Source: Hydractinia symbiolongicarpus
Taxonomy: Eukaryota; Cnidaria; Hydrozoa; Anthoathecata; Hydractiniidae
Direction: 5' to 3'
Length of the DNA stretch: 64,000 bases
NCBI RefSeq assembly: GCF_029227915.1
Contig: NC_079876.1
Coordinates: forward strand, 23,312,001-23,376,000
Shown: in pieces, positions 12,801 through 22,900 of the stretch
Position numbering within the stretch: the stretch's first letter is position 1
Layout: each line of letters starts with the position of its first letter
Made by a program: the position numbers and the translations under genes
The notes under the pieces: model-generated
Database searches by the model: none
What the model was told of the DNA's origin: nothing
The model's input: only the letters and a program-made list of their open reading frames with translations

Positions 12801-15800
12801 ATAACCTCCTGCCAAGTCTTTCTCGGTCTGCCTCTGGGCTTTGCCCCAGGAACTATCAAGTCTCTACACTTTCTTACCCAATTATCCTCCTCCATTTCTT
12901 CCAAGTGCCCCAGCCAATTCAATCTTCTTATCTGGATAACATCTTTAATTCTACAGAGACTTAGCCTGCTTCTTAGCTCATCTGAACTCTTTCTGTCTCT
13001 CAGACTGGCATTACACATCCACCTAACCATTCTCATATCATTCCTTTCTAAACGGTCAAGATCTTCCTGCTTCACTGCCCATGTCTCACTACCGTACAAC
13101 ATAACACTTCTTACACAGGCCTCATACAACCTACCTTTTACCTCAATTGACAGGACTCTGCTAGTCAATAAAGGAAGTAACTCTCCAAACTTTTTCCAAG
13201 CAGAACCTATCCTGCAAGTAACACTTCTTCCACCACCCCCTTCACTGCCGAACATATCACCTAAGTAACAGAAGTTCTTAACTATCTCTAACGAGCCACT
13301 GTTGTACATCATTAAAGCTGGAAATACTTCATTCTCTATAATCTCACCTTTGCAACGCTTGCATACAAACTGTATGCCAGCTCTTAACCTTCCACTAATA
13401 CTACTGCACTTCTTATGTACCCAATGCTTGCAAGTCTGACAAAAAATTGAGTTACTACCAACCCCTTTCCTGCAAACTCCACAAGGCCACTTTCCAACTA
13501 CAAGGTCACACTTGGCTGCAATGCTACTTATCATGACTTTAGACTTTGCTGTGTTTACCTTCAGCCCTTTCTCTTCTAGTCCTTTCTTCCACTTCCCAAA
13601 CTTTTCAACTAATTCTTCCATCGACTCTGCTATGAGAACCAAATCATCTGCACACAATAACTCCCATGGGCAACCTGTTCTGAACTCCATCGACAGCGCT
13701 TCTAAGACTAGAATAAACAACAAAGGACTAAGTACAGAACCCTGATGTACACCAACATTTACACTAAATTCATCACTAAGTGAATCGTTAATCCTGACAC
13801 GACTTCTAGCATTGCTGTACATAGACTGAACCATCGTAACTAGCCACTCATCCACACCTAATTTTCTCATAGCCCACCAAATAACTTTAAAATAGAGATT
13901 CTTTCTCTTTCCTAAATACTTTTTCTGAAGCTGTCTGAGTAAAAATATTGCATCTGTAGTGCCACGCCCTGGAACAAAACCAAATTGCATCTTATCTATA
14001 TCAATTCTTTCTCTAAGTAACTTATCAATCACTCTTTCAATAACTTTCATTACTTGATCAACCAACTTCAAACCTCTATAGTTAGCCCTTTCTAATGCAT
14101 CACCCTTGCCCTTGAAACAATTCACTATTACACTCGACTGCCACTCACTCGGAATAGCACCATCCTTTATAATCTGGTTAGCAAGACTTGTAATAAGCTC
14201 AACTCCAATATATCCAGATGCTTTTACCATCTCTGCAACGATACCTGATACTCCTGCAGCCTTGCCAATCTTCATTTTCCTAATAGCCTCCACTACCCAT
14301 TCTGTCTTGATCTGCATGGCTGGCCCTTCTACGACATCATCATCAGACAAATTATCCTCGTCCCAATCAAACTCAGTGTTAAGCAACCTCTGATAATGAT
14401 TCTTCCAAGCTACCCTTTTCTCCTCGTCTGTGCTAGCCAAAACACCTTCATCATTACGTATACACTTCTTACCTACAATATCTTGATTAGTCTTCTTCAT
14501 TTGCTTTGCTATCTTGAATACCTCATTGCGCTGGTCTTCCCTTCTTAACACATCTGCAAATCTGTTTCTCTCTGCTTCTGATTTTGCCTTATACACTGCT
14601 GTACGAGCCCGACGCTTAGCTTCTAAGTAAATATTTTTACTACCACCTGACTTCCACTCTTTCCAAAGTTTCCTCTTTTTCTTTTATACACTGGTCAACC
14701 TCATTATTCCACCACCAGGTCTGTCTATGTCTAGCTGGTCCTTTCGTCCACCCACAGGTATCATCAGAAGCTTCTAGAAGACAATTCTTCAAAGTAGTCC
14801 AAGTACTTTCAACATTGTCACTATCACATTGACTATTGTAGGCTAACTGCTGAACTTTTGCACTAAATTGTCTTGCTACAATCTCTTCCTTCAGCTTCCA
14901 GACTTTTCGACGGGGCCTGTACTTTCCCTTAGCTTCTCTGACACTCTTCAAGATAATATCACAAACCAGCAACCTATGCTGGGAAACACACTCTTCCCCC
15001 GATATAACTTTCACGTCCTTCACCACTTTCTTGTCTGACTTTCTAACCAAAAAGTAATCTATCTGTGTCTTACAACCACCTGACTCATATGTTATCAGCC
15101 TACTCTGTCTCTTACTGAATGATGTGTTGCAAACCACCATGTCCGTTGCCATTCCAAACTCAAGCAATCTCTCCCCTTCCTTATTTCTGCTCCCAAATCC
15201 ATAGCCTCCATGCACACCTCTATAACCTTCGGATGACTTCCCAACATGACCATTAAAGTCGCCGCCCACCATGACAAGTTCAGTGTCTCCAAACTTTGAT
15301 GTGACTGCTATTAACTCATCATAAAACTTATCTTTATCTTCCTCACTGAGTCCACACTGTGGAGCATAAACTGACAGAAAAGTGACAATCCTATTACCTA
15401 TCAAAAACTTTATCACTATAATACGACTATTAACACGCATAACATCTATTACTTTTTCTACCCACTTCTCTGCAACGAATATGCCAACTCCTCCATATCC
15501 ATCACTATTACCAATCCGAAAAAGCTTATGCCTTGCCCTCCTACCTTCCACAAATCTCACTGAAGCTCCTCTCCACCTAACTTCCTGAACACAACACATA
15601 TCAACAGATCTACGTTCTAACATTTCAACTACTTCACCTGCTTTACCTCTCAGAGTACCAACATTTACACTAGCCATCCTCAACCTAGTGTTATCTACCT
15701 TGTGACAAAATATTTTTTAGAAAATTTTTGGATTTCTCATAAAACTTTGTAAATAAGTAAAATTCAAACAACTTTGTGTAAATTACATACTTGGTGCTGT

Positions 15801-17132
15801 CCTATAACCACCTCGTTAACAGTTCCTTATCCAGACTAGAGGGTTGGAAATAATAGGCCAAGGAAATTTCCACGTTAAAACAATTATGGCGCCCTAATGC
15901 GGCCACGTACATTTTAAGTGGATTTTAATGCTTTAAACAATGTTAAGTTTCAGTTTAATAATAAATATTGTAATAAACAACCTATTGTTATTGTTTGCTT
16001 TGACATTGTTCCTTTTCCTATCTTTATTCGCGACAAAACAATCACATGGTTGTTCTCGCGATAAAAATGAACCCTGGGTGGGTCCCAAACTGAGCTAGCA
16101 TGGTTTAGGGGACTGGAAATGAATGTGAAGCATTATGGCATAACTCCCTCTAATGAAGATTATACTATAATGACCAGATTTGAGTGTCTATTAAAAAAAA
16201 TAATTGGTGGCCAGTTTAGGGCGAAATGGCCATGAATGGGCAATTTTGGCTAAGTTGTTGTTTTCTCTGTTTACCCAGGGTCTGTTTGTGCCGTACACGT
16301 GACAAATGGCCATAATGGTGCACGAACATACCTGTACTTATCATGACTAGACGATAGTTGTTTATCATAGCCGTTAACAAGTTGTGAAGGTAGATGTAAA
16401 CACTGGCCGTATATGGGTGAACCCACTCTAAATCCCCTTGTTCAGTCAGCATGAGGCCGCACTCAGGAGACACAACTGCCAAAAATATAGCTAACATGTG
16501 TGAAGCATTTTTTATATAACAAATACAACCCTGCAATTAATCTGTGCAGCCAGGCATCCTTTCATAAATTACCTAAGGTATTTATGCTTCAGCTTCATTT
16601 TTAATGTCCAGGCTAGTGCCTCGTATTATTAGTATTGAGAGTGTATATATTCAGTGATTCGGTTTAGCTTTGTTGCTGTAGTGATGATTGACATTTTGCT
16701 TAATTGACGAATCGCATTTGCGCTATATCCGCCATTTTTAAAATTTCACTGTGAAAACAGTGATTAGCTAGCTAGCTAGCTAGTTAGTGAAAGGTAGCTA
16801 ACCACAATAAAAATCTGTCCGAAAATAATGATGCTTTTAGCTATTAAATTTTGCTCCAAACAATTATCTTTGCTCAAACTTCCTAAAATTGTTTTTAAAA
16901 CTTCAAAATGTGTCTAGCTCTGACGTCAAACCGAATCGGCGAATTCGTTGATTTTTGAATTTCTAGTGTAAACTTTTGTAAACACAAAACTCATTTATAG
17001 TGTTAGAAGCTACTACATAGTAAAAAACGTACTACCTTCTGTATTCATTATTTTCATAAGGGTCTGATAGGCTGCTAGTGGACCTTTCTCTCCGACAATA
17101 ACAGTACGGGCTCGAAACATGTGGTGAGCCAT
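9839..17132 (-). CDS. MRPS21: mitochondrial ribosomal protein bS21m, two exons
   Basis: The product is a small protein of the mitochondrial ribosome small subunit. Exon 1 is 17132-17036 on the minus strand (97 bases, 32 codons plus one base; start MAHHMFRARTVIVG), with donor GTAGTA. Exon 2 is 9999-9839 (161 bases), with acceptor CTTTTTAG, and contains the family core RRYEKPTVKKHRLQYERAQR, then RIYNDNMKAKVALLM and a Trp near the end (YPWS). Phases match (1 and 2), giving 85 residues; the human protein has 87. Family landmarks are the 'RTV.V' N-terminus, 'RRYEKP' and 'YERAQRIYN'. The roughly 7 kb intron contains a TA-flanked transposon that in turn contains an RTE LINE. The start is the only ATG in frame and fits the family N-terminus. 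Confidence 0.92.
10049..10120. repeat. 36-bp direct duplication in the MRPS21 intron
   Basis: Two adjacent copies of a unit starting CTATCAATTTT and continuing TTTGACGTAATTTGTTTTAAA, differing at two or three positions. Confidence 0.75.
10200..10530. repeat. diverged tandem repeat, unit about 175-180 bp
   Basis: Two degenerate copies share GGTCTTTCCTGACGTGAGCAAAATTTT / GGTCCTTGCTGATGTCAGCAAAATTTT-like blocks (each given here only in part) and then AAGCTCTACA..A..AGGCAAC about 110 bases later. No coding content. Confidence 0.55.
12608..14596 (-). pseudogene. RTE reverse transcriptase with PHD-like finger, motif A missing
   Basis: A 662-codon frame. RT landmarks are visible: ANYRGLKLVDQVMKVIERV, MQFGFVPGRGTTDAIF, GVHQGSVLSPLLF, the active-site box as CADDLVL, and KVNTAKSKVM. 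Between KRKNLYF and KVIWWAMRKLG the block carrying the first catalytic Asp is absent; the frame stays open, so it is an in-frame deletion of roughly 14-15 residues near 13885-13892. After the thumb come paired cysteines (CGVC, CQTC, HWVHKKC, CKRC), a PHD/zinc-ribbon-like finger seen in cnidarian-type RTE proteins. The C-terminus, with WLGHLEEM and GRPRKTWQEV, is typical. The last ~20 codons run past the (GAT)n tail into flanking DNA. The protein would be catalytically dead. Confidence 0.85.
12655..15700 (-). mobile_element. RTE-clade non-LTR retrotransposon, decayed
   Basis: On the minus strand an APE-type endonuclease is followed by reverse transcriptase, a PHD-like finger and a C-terminal region. 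The 3' end is a short (GAT)n run (12660-12675) right after the coding end, the usual RTE-type tail. The element is split by a one-base frameshift at about 14676-14680 and lacks RT motif A, so it is dead. It is inserted inside the TA-flanked DNA transposon and is therefore younger than it. I could not define a target-site duplication. Confidence 0.88.
14640..15683 (-). pseudogene. RTE endonuclease domain (5' half of broken ORF)
   Basis: A 347-codon frame with the APE/exonuclease III-type endonuclease that nicks target DNA in RTE/Jockey-like LINEs. In order: MASVNVGTLRGKAGE, QEVRWRG (catalytic Glu), GGVGIFVAEKW, LSVYAPQCG, GGDFNGHVG (Asp/Asn pair), QIDYFLVRK and SQHRLLVCD (catalytic His). All the usual catalytic positions look present, so the endonuclease part is intact. 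The frame leaves the coding register at a T5 tract (plus strand 14676-14680): skipping one base restores the register into the downstream RT frame. The usual single ORF is thus split by a one-base insertion. Confidence 0.85.
16760..16790. repeat. CTAG microsatellite
   Basis: GATTAGCTAGCTAGCTAGCT-type run. Related GCTAGCTAG patches recur at about 17380-17400 and 17555-17565, i.e. on both sides of MRPS21 exon 1. Confidence 0.7.
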
Positions 17133-19957
17133 TTTTTCTTAAAACTTCTGGAGGGCTTTGAATAATGATGTATAGCGCCGGCGAATTTATGGACAAAAGT
17201 GATACTAGTTCAGTACAAGTTTATTAAGTAACTCGACTTTACTTTGCAGTATTCCGCAGATTATTTTATTAATTTTTTAGCTATTAACCAATCCATTGTT
17301 TGTTGTAAACAAAACAAAGTGTTAGAAGATCGTGCCGTCTTGCGCTTCTTCATGTAGTCCTTTGGGAAGAAAATTTGCTAACTAGCTAGCTAGGTAGCTA
17401 TTCCAGCATTGCAATTGTGCTTATGGTATGCTTTGTTTAAATGTCTATCTTTAAAAAATTTGATGAATAGCAAGTTTAAGAAGCCTCCCCTTTCTTTGCG
17501 CGATGTGAATAGCTATAGCTAGTAGCTTGGCTATCTATATACATCCTTTCCTCCTAGCTAGCTATAGTCGTTGCCTAAAGTAGTTGAGACAAATGCAAAA
17601 AATGACAATAAATGACAGAAAAGATGATAAAACCAGACTTACCACATAGGGTCATAGCAGCATACTACGAGTGTGACAAAACTCGGAAATCAACACTTTT
17701 GGCAGCAAGTGTAGGTAATAGTAGTATGGTGACACCCCAGTGCGACCGCCAGACAATTTTTTTGTTTAAAAAGGATAAGTTAATAAGTCAAATCAATAGC
17801 AATCTATAAGATGAGTTTCAATGTTTACAATTCTGGGGGATTCTCTTGCATGTTGAAAAAAATCAGAAAAATCGACAAGCAAAAAAGGTATATAGACCTT
17901 AAGTGAATTTTGTACTGTGACTAATGGCATCTTTTCACTGATATATGATCTAAATCTAAACTACATGCAAGCTATAATTTAATATCAAGATTAAAAATGC
18001 CTCTACTGAAAATTAAGTTTGGAATGGACTGATCCACGGCTTACCGCCTGCATTATTTTGCCTGTTGATTGGCGTGAGAGGTCTGGGGATTATAAAAAAC
18101 ACACGTAACGAAATTCGTCTAGCGTATGAGGGAACCTGCTTCACTACTGTGTTACTTTCTACCAGCAATACAAACTAACTAGAGTCACCTGCACTGAGAA
18201 CTCATCCCTATGTAGCGACTGGTGGAGGTAGTAAAAATTATTTCCCTCATCCAAGGAGTACGGTTGTTTTTGCCTTGTGAAAACAATAGATAAAATAGCA
18301 CACTAAAGCTTGGCATCAAAGTTCAACTCCATACAATAAGGCCCGAATAATATTGGTGAAAGTATCACATCCTATAACTGACTGATGACTACCATAAGAC
18401 AGTCAATTATTTACCCTAGCAGCTGATTACTATCAACTTGTACTCATGTCTCTTCACTCCTGTGATAATAGATTCATGCACCACAAAAACTGGAGTTGGT
18501 ATGAAAATGTTTAACAAAGAAGAAGGTCAAAGGTCGCCAAGATTGAGGTCTAGTGAAAAGAAAAGTAAATGTTTAAAAAGCTATATATATATCTGAAGTT
18601 ACATGAAGTTTTAACAAAAAATGAATATAATTATTTTTTTAAAATTTTTTATGCCAATCTTATCTTTTAGGTGGTTCCAAATTGTAAATAGAACTTGGGA
18701 TCCCTTTAAGCTATGCAGTGTCATTTTCTCGCCTATGAAAAATGCAACTAGCAAAATCTATAAATGTGTTCAACAAAATTGCAAAAAAAACAACACGCTT
18801 ATGTTATTCATGGGAATTTAAATAAAGTTGATCTTAGCAGAGAGGTAAAAATATACACTTTATTTTGGTAAAGAAGCAGACTTGCTCATGTGACGTGTAT
18901 GACAGCATGTGTGCACGTCCACAAACAGGCAAATCATTTTACACATCATTATAGCACTCATGTTAGACTAGTTTATTAAATATATATATAATGTTTCAAA
19001 ACAATTTTTTTCCTTAATAGTATTAAACTATTAATTATTTTCTTTATGCCTGAGAAAACTAATAGTTGTTGACATGTGAATAAATCACAAACAAATTTGC
19101 ACAAGCTTTTCTAATTGGACATGCATCACTAACCTGAGAAGGTTTTCAATTATTGTGATCATGATTTCCCAAATTCAATTTTGAACCTTGTGCCTGATGG
19201 TTACTGGATAGTGAAGGATCAAATAAAACAGAGTTGTTGTCTTTCTGTGAAGGAAACTGCTAATCGATGCAAGTATTCCTTTTCTAAACGATCAAACCTT
19301 GCCATTTGCAGTTATATTCACCACATATTAAAGCACCAACAAATTAAAATCAAAGGAAAAATCAAATAAATTGAAATGTTGTGGCAATTGCTGACATATA
19401 ATCACAAGCCCAACAAAAGTTATGCATTGTCACACAGGCTGTGCCCTTTATATGTCCCACTCCACCATAAAAAGTGTCGAAATTTGATAAAAGTATTATG
19501 AGTCAGGTTATACATGTTTTTGTATAAGAAACATAATGGCTTTTTACTTTGGGCTGAGATTATATAGGTACTTTCAACTAACTCACAAAATGTTTAGAAA
19601 TTTGAAAATATATATTGATATAGATTGACAGATATCTTGCTGAAAAGCATTTTAAAGGTATGACAGAGGTCTGATTCTATGAATGTTTAAAAACTTTGTT
19701 TTAAATTAAGTTATCTTTATATGATGACATCTATATGTCATAGATATGTTAGCCTTGATTAGTGACACTTTCATTTTTAGAGATTTTTATTATTACAGAA
19801 ATTTTCTTCTTTATGTTCTAGAGAAACATTTAATTGTACAGATAAAACAACCTTAGCCGTTGGCAATTGGTTATAGAAACAAAAATCATTTTTCTCACAC
19901 CTACATTTTTGTTTTATACAGAGCAGAATTTTTTGTCATCATTTTAACTATACAGAT
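17133..19957. other. divergent intergenic region between MRPS21 and CZIB
   Basis: About 2.8 kb between the start codons of two divergently transcribed genes, so both promoters should lie here. No distinct promoter motif stands out. Frames at 17612-17809 and 19181-19369 are unrecognised. A somewhat GC-richer block at 18020-18240 could be an old repeat. Confidence 0.45.
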
Positions 19958-22900
19958 ATGGTGGTATGTTTATTTTTTTTAATCAGCTATTTTTAATGTT
20001 TTTTTTCTCCAATACAAATTGAATTCCATATACACAGAAATATAATAATCTGTATTATATAAATTTTAAGAAAGTGATGGTTGGTGTTTATTGTGTACAC
20101 CGGAGACACGCATTTATATTTTTTACAGATAATAATGATCTAAAATTTTTTGTATAAGACATGAAACTCGGTCTTTTTCTCATATTCCTGCATTTAATTC
20201 TTTTTGATTTTATCTTTAAGCATGTAAACAGGGCTATACTTAAAATTGGGATAATTAAAGAATGCCACTACAATGCATTTTTTAGGGAAAAGTGTCGTAT
20301 TTGCATAGAAAAGTGTTATTTGGTTTTTGGTAATGCAATAATTTCCTTGACCACAACGTATGTTTAGAAAATTGGATTACAATTCAAATCAACTCTTGAA
20401 AATTTAACAAATTTAAAAGCTGAAGGTGACGATTTCCGTTGGTATGTAAAGGTAATGATTTTGTAATGTATCATAAGGATATTTATAGATTTGCTAATTT
20501 TCTGAAGAAAGAAAAAAAAAATGAATATTGCATTAAAAGACCTTGAAACTTAAATACCTCCTTAATATGATTTATTTCATTATTAAAATTAAAATTTTAA
20601 TATTTTAAAAGTTATTAAAAGTCAGCTAAGTTCGACAGGCGAGGGTGCTCTGTGTTATAAGTTCAGCAAAAATTTCTTCTGTAATTTATTTGTACTGTTA
20701 AAGTGATTGTTGTAGTTGTAGGTCATGTGGAAAAATCTACTTAAGCGAACAAACATATTTACTATACAATAGGATGATGCCAATTTGACAAACGGTTCAA
20801 ACAATAGTGGGTTTAAATGTTTTTGGTGATATCATCAATCTGTTTTTTTGTGGTGATGTCTTCAATCTGTTTTTTTGTTTTAATCATAGGTATTTTTCCT
20901 GATTTGGAACTGACAAGTAACTTATAACTCAAAAAACTTTTAATATCTTTTAATATCTCTGCAATCGTTAGTTAAAAGCACATATATGTATACTTTATTT
21001 TCAATATTGTTTCACGCTCTGCATAATAAAAGCAACAACCAAACCAAATTAACATACATACATACACACTACTGTATACATGTATACACACTACTGATGT
21101 TGTCATTGTTTTCTGTGTGACTAGACTTAACTAGATTTTTCCATGGGCTGTTACAACTTGTTTCTTCTAATATAATAATAAAAATCCCCTAAATTAGGTG
21201 TGGTTGTCTTAAACTGATTTAAGATTTTGTGAAAACTTTTTATTTTTATTAACTTGCATAAATTTGCAACTTTAAAATGACCTATTTACTTACCTAATTG
21301 TTGTGTTTGTCAGAGAAAATCGTATCCCGTGACACCAATATTGTGGAAACCAAAATGTTTTTATTTGAAAAGCATCCTGCCATCAAGAATATATATACTA
21401 TTTTGGTGGAAAATGAATAAAAACGAGTTACTGGGTTTTTCTTACCCAAATGCCACAAATACATTAGATTTATCATACATTCAAACTTGCAAATAATACT
21501 TTGTTATATTTTGTTCTAATGCCTTTGTCGGTTTTATCTGAAAGAAAATATTATACACTTCAATTAAAATTAAACAAGAAGCCCTGGGGGCTCTAAGAAT
21601 TTCCGAGCGCTAACAAAATATTTGATGAAAACCTGCTAATTCGTTGTGTTATTGTGCCAAACATTCGAAGGGGTTTGGTGCATGAACCTCTGAAGATAAA
21701 GCCCATCAGTGACATTATATCTTAGAACAAACGCAAACAAAACGAAACGTGTCATAATAAACTCACATTTTAAAAGAAATTGCTAACAAAAAATACAGCC
21801 TATCATTCATGGTTGAAAGTCTTGCGATTGAAACGTTGATGGTCTTAAACGGCATTAGTTGACAAAAAATCAAAATTTTGATGTGACCATCATTTTCAGC
21901 ATACTTTTTTTATTAACTGTGTCAATTTTTGTCGAAAATAAAGCAGTTTTAATTTTTATATAAATTTTGGCCTGAAATGACATTTAGGTGACAAAAACCA
22001 AACTTTTGTACCATCATCATTTTCAGCATACTTTATTTGTTTACTGTGCCAGATTTAGCCGAAAATGAAGTGGTTTTAATTTTTGGACCAATTTTGGCCT
22101 AAAATGACATTTAGGTAACAAGAAATCAAAATTTTGATGTCCTCATCATGTTTAGCATACTTTATTTGTTTACTGTGCCAAATTTTGTTAAAAATAAAGT
22201 AGTTTTAATTTTTGGACCAATTTTGGCCTGAAATGACATTTAGGTAAGAAGAAATCAAAATTTTGATGTCACCATCATGTTCAGCATACTTTTTTTGTTA
22301 ATTGTGCCAAAATTTGTCAAAAATAAAGTAGTTCTTATTTTTGGACCAATTTTGGCCTGAAATGACATTTAGGTAAGAAGAAATCAAAATTTTGATGTCA
22401 CCATCATGTTCAGCATACTTTTTTTGTTAAATGTGTCAAATTTTGTCGAAAACAAATACCAATTTTGGCCTGAAGCATCAATACTAGACTTCTCAGTAGT
22501 TAAGGAGCTTGAGTACGAAGTTTACATCTGTGACGGACCAACGTGAAATCCCAGGGTCGATTTTTTCTCAAAAAATGCTCCGAAAGAAAAAACGACGGTT
22601 TTAAAGAATTTCCTACGCCTTCGGGCGCGGAAATTCAACAATTCTTTTACAATGCACAAGGAATTGTTTTCTATATTTACCATCTGGTTTATAATAATAT
22701 AGCAACAACAAAGCAATGTTGTATTTTTTCTTTTAGACAAAGTGTTTAAATTGTGGTGAGGAGACAAAGGCCTTCATATATCTCTGTTTATTAGTAAGCT
22801 TTTTTTTTACTTTTTATGAATTGTGCATGAAATTGTGCATGCATCTGCAGTCTTGAATGAAAAGGAGGTCCTTTTTCTACAGTAAACAAGTATAATTAGA

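Larger units (their letters stand above)
12441..16428. mobile_element. TA-flanked inverted-repeat DNA transposon, interrupted by a LINE
   Basis: Left end GAGTGGGTTCGCCCATATAC... (12441-12465) and right end 16404-16428 are 25-bp inverted repeats with one mismatch. Each is bordered by TA, the target duplication expected of Tc1/mariner/pogo-type elements. Further GGCCA/TGGCC motifs are repeated just inside both ends. Removing the ~3 kb LINE leaves under 1 kb with no transposase frame, so it is a non-autonomous (MITE-like) element. It sits inside the MRPS21 intron. The superfamily is inferred from the TA duplication only. Confidence 0.75.

Noticed and set aside
12537-15588. Plus-strand frames of 243, 77, 95 and 68 codons
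   Set aside because: They are the reverse-strand shadows of the RTE coding region.
22522-22767. 81-codon minus frame and 68-codon plus frame
   Set aside because: They overlap on opposite strands, end at CZIB exon 3 and match nothing.
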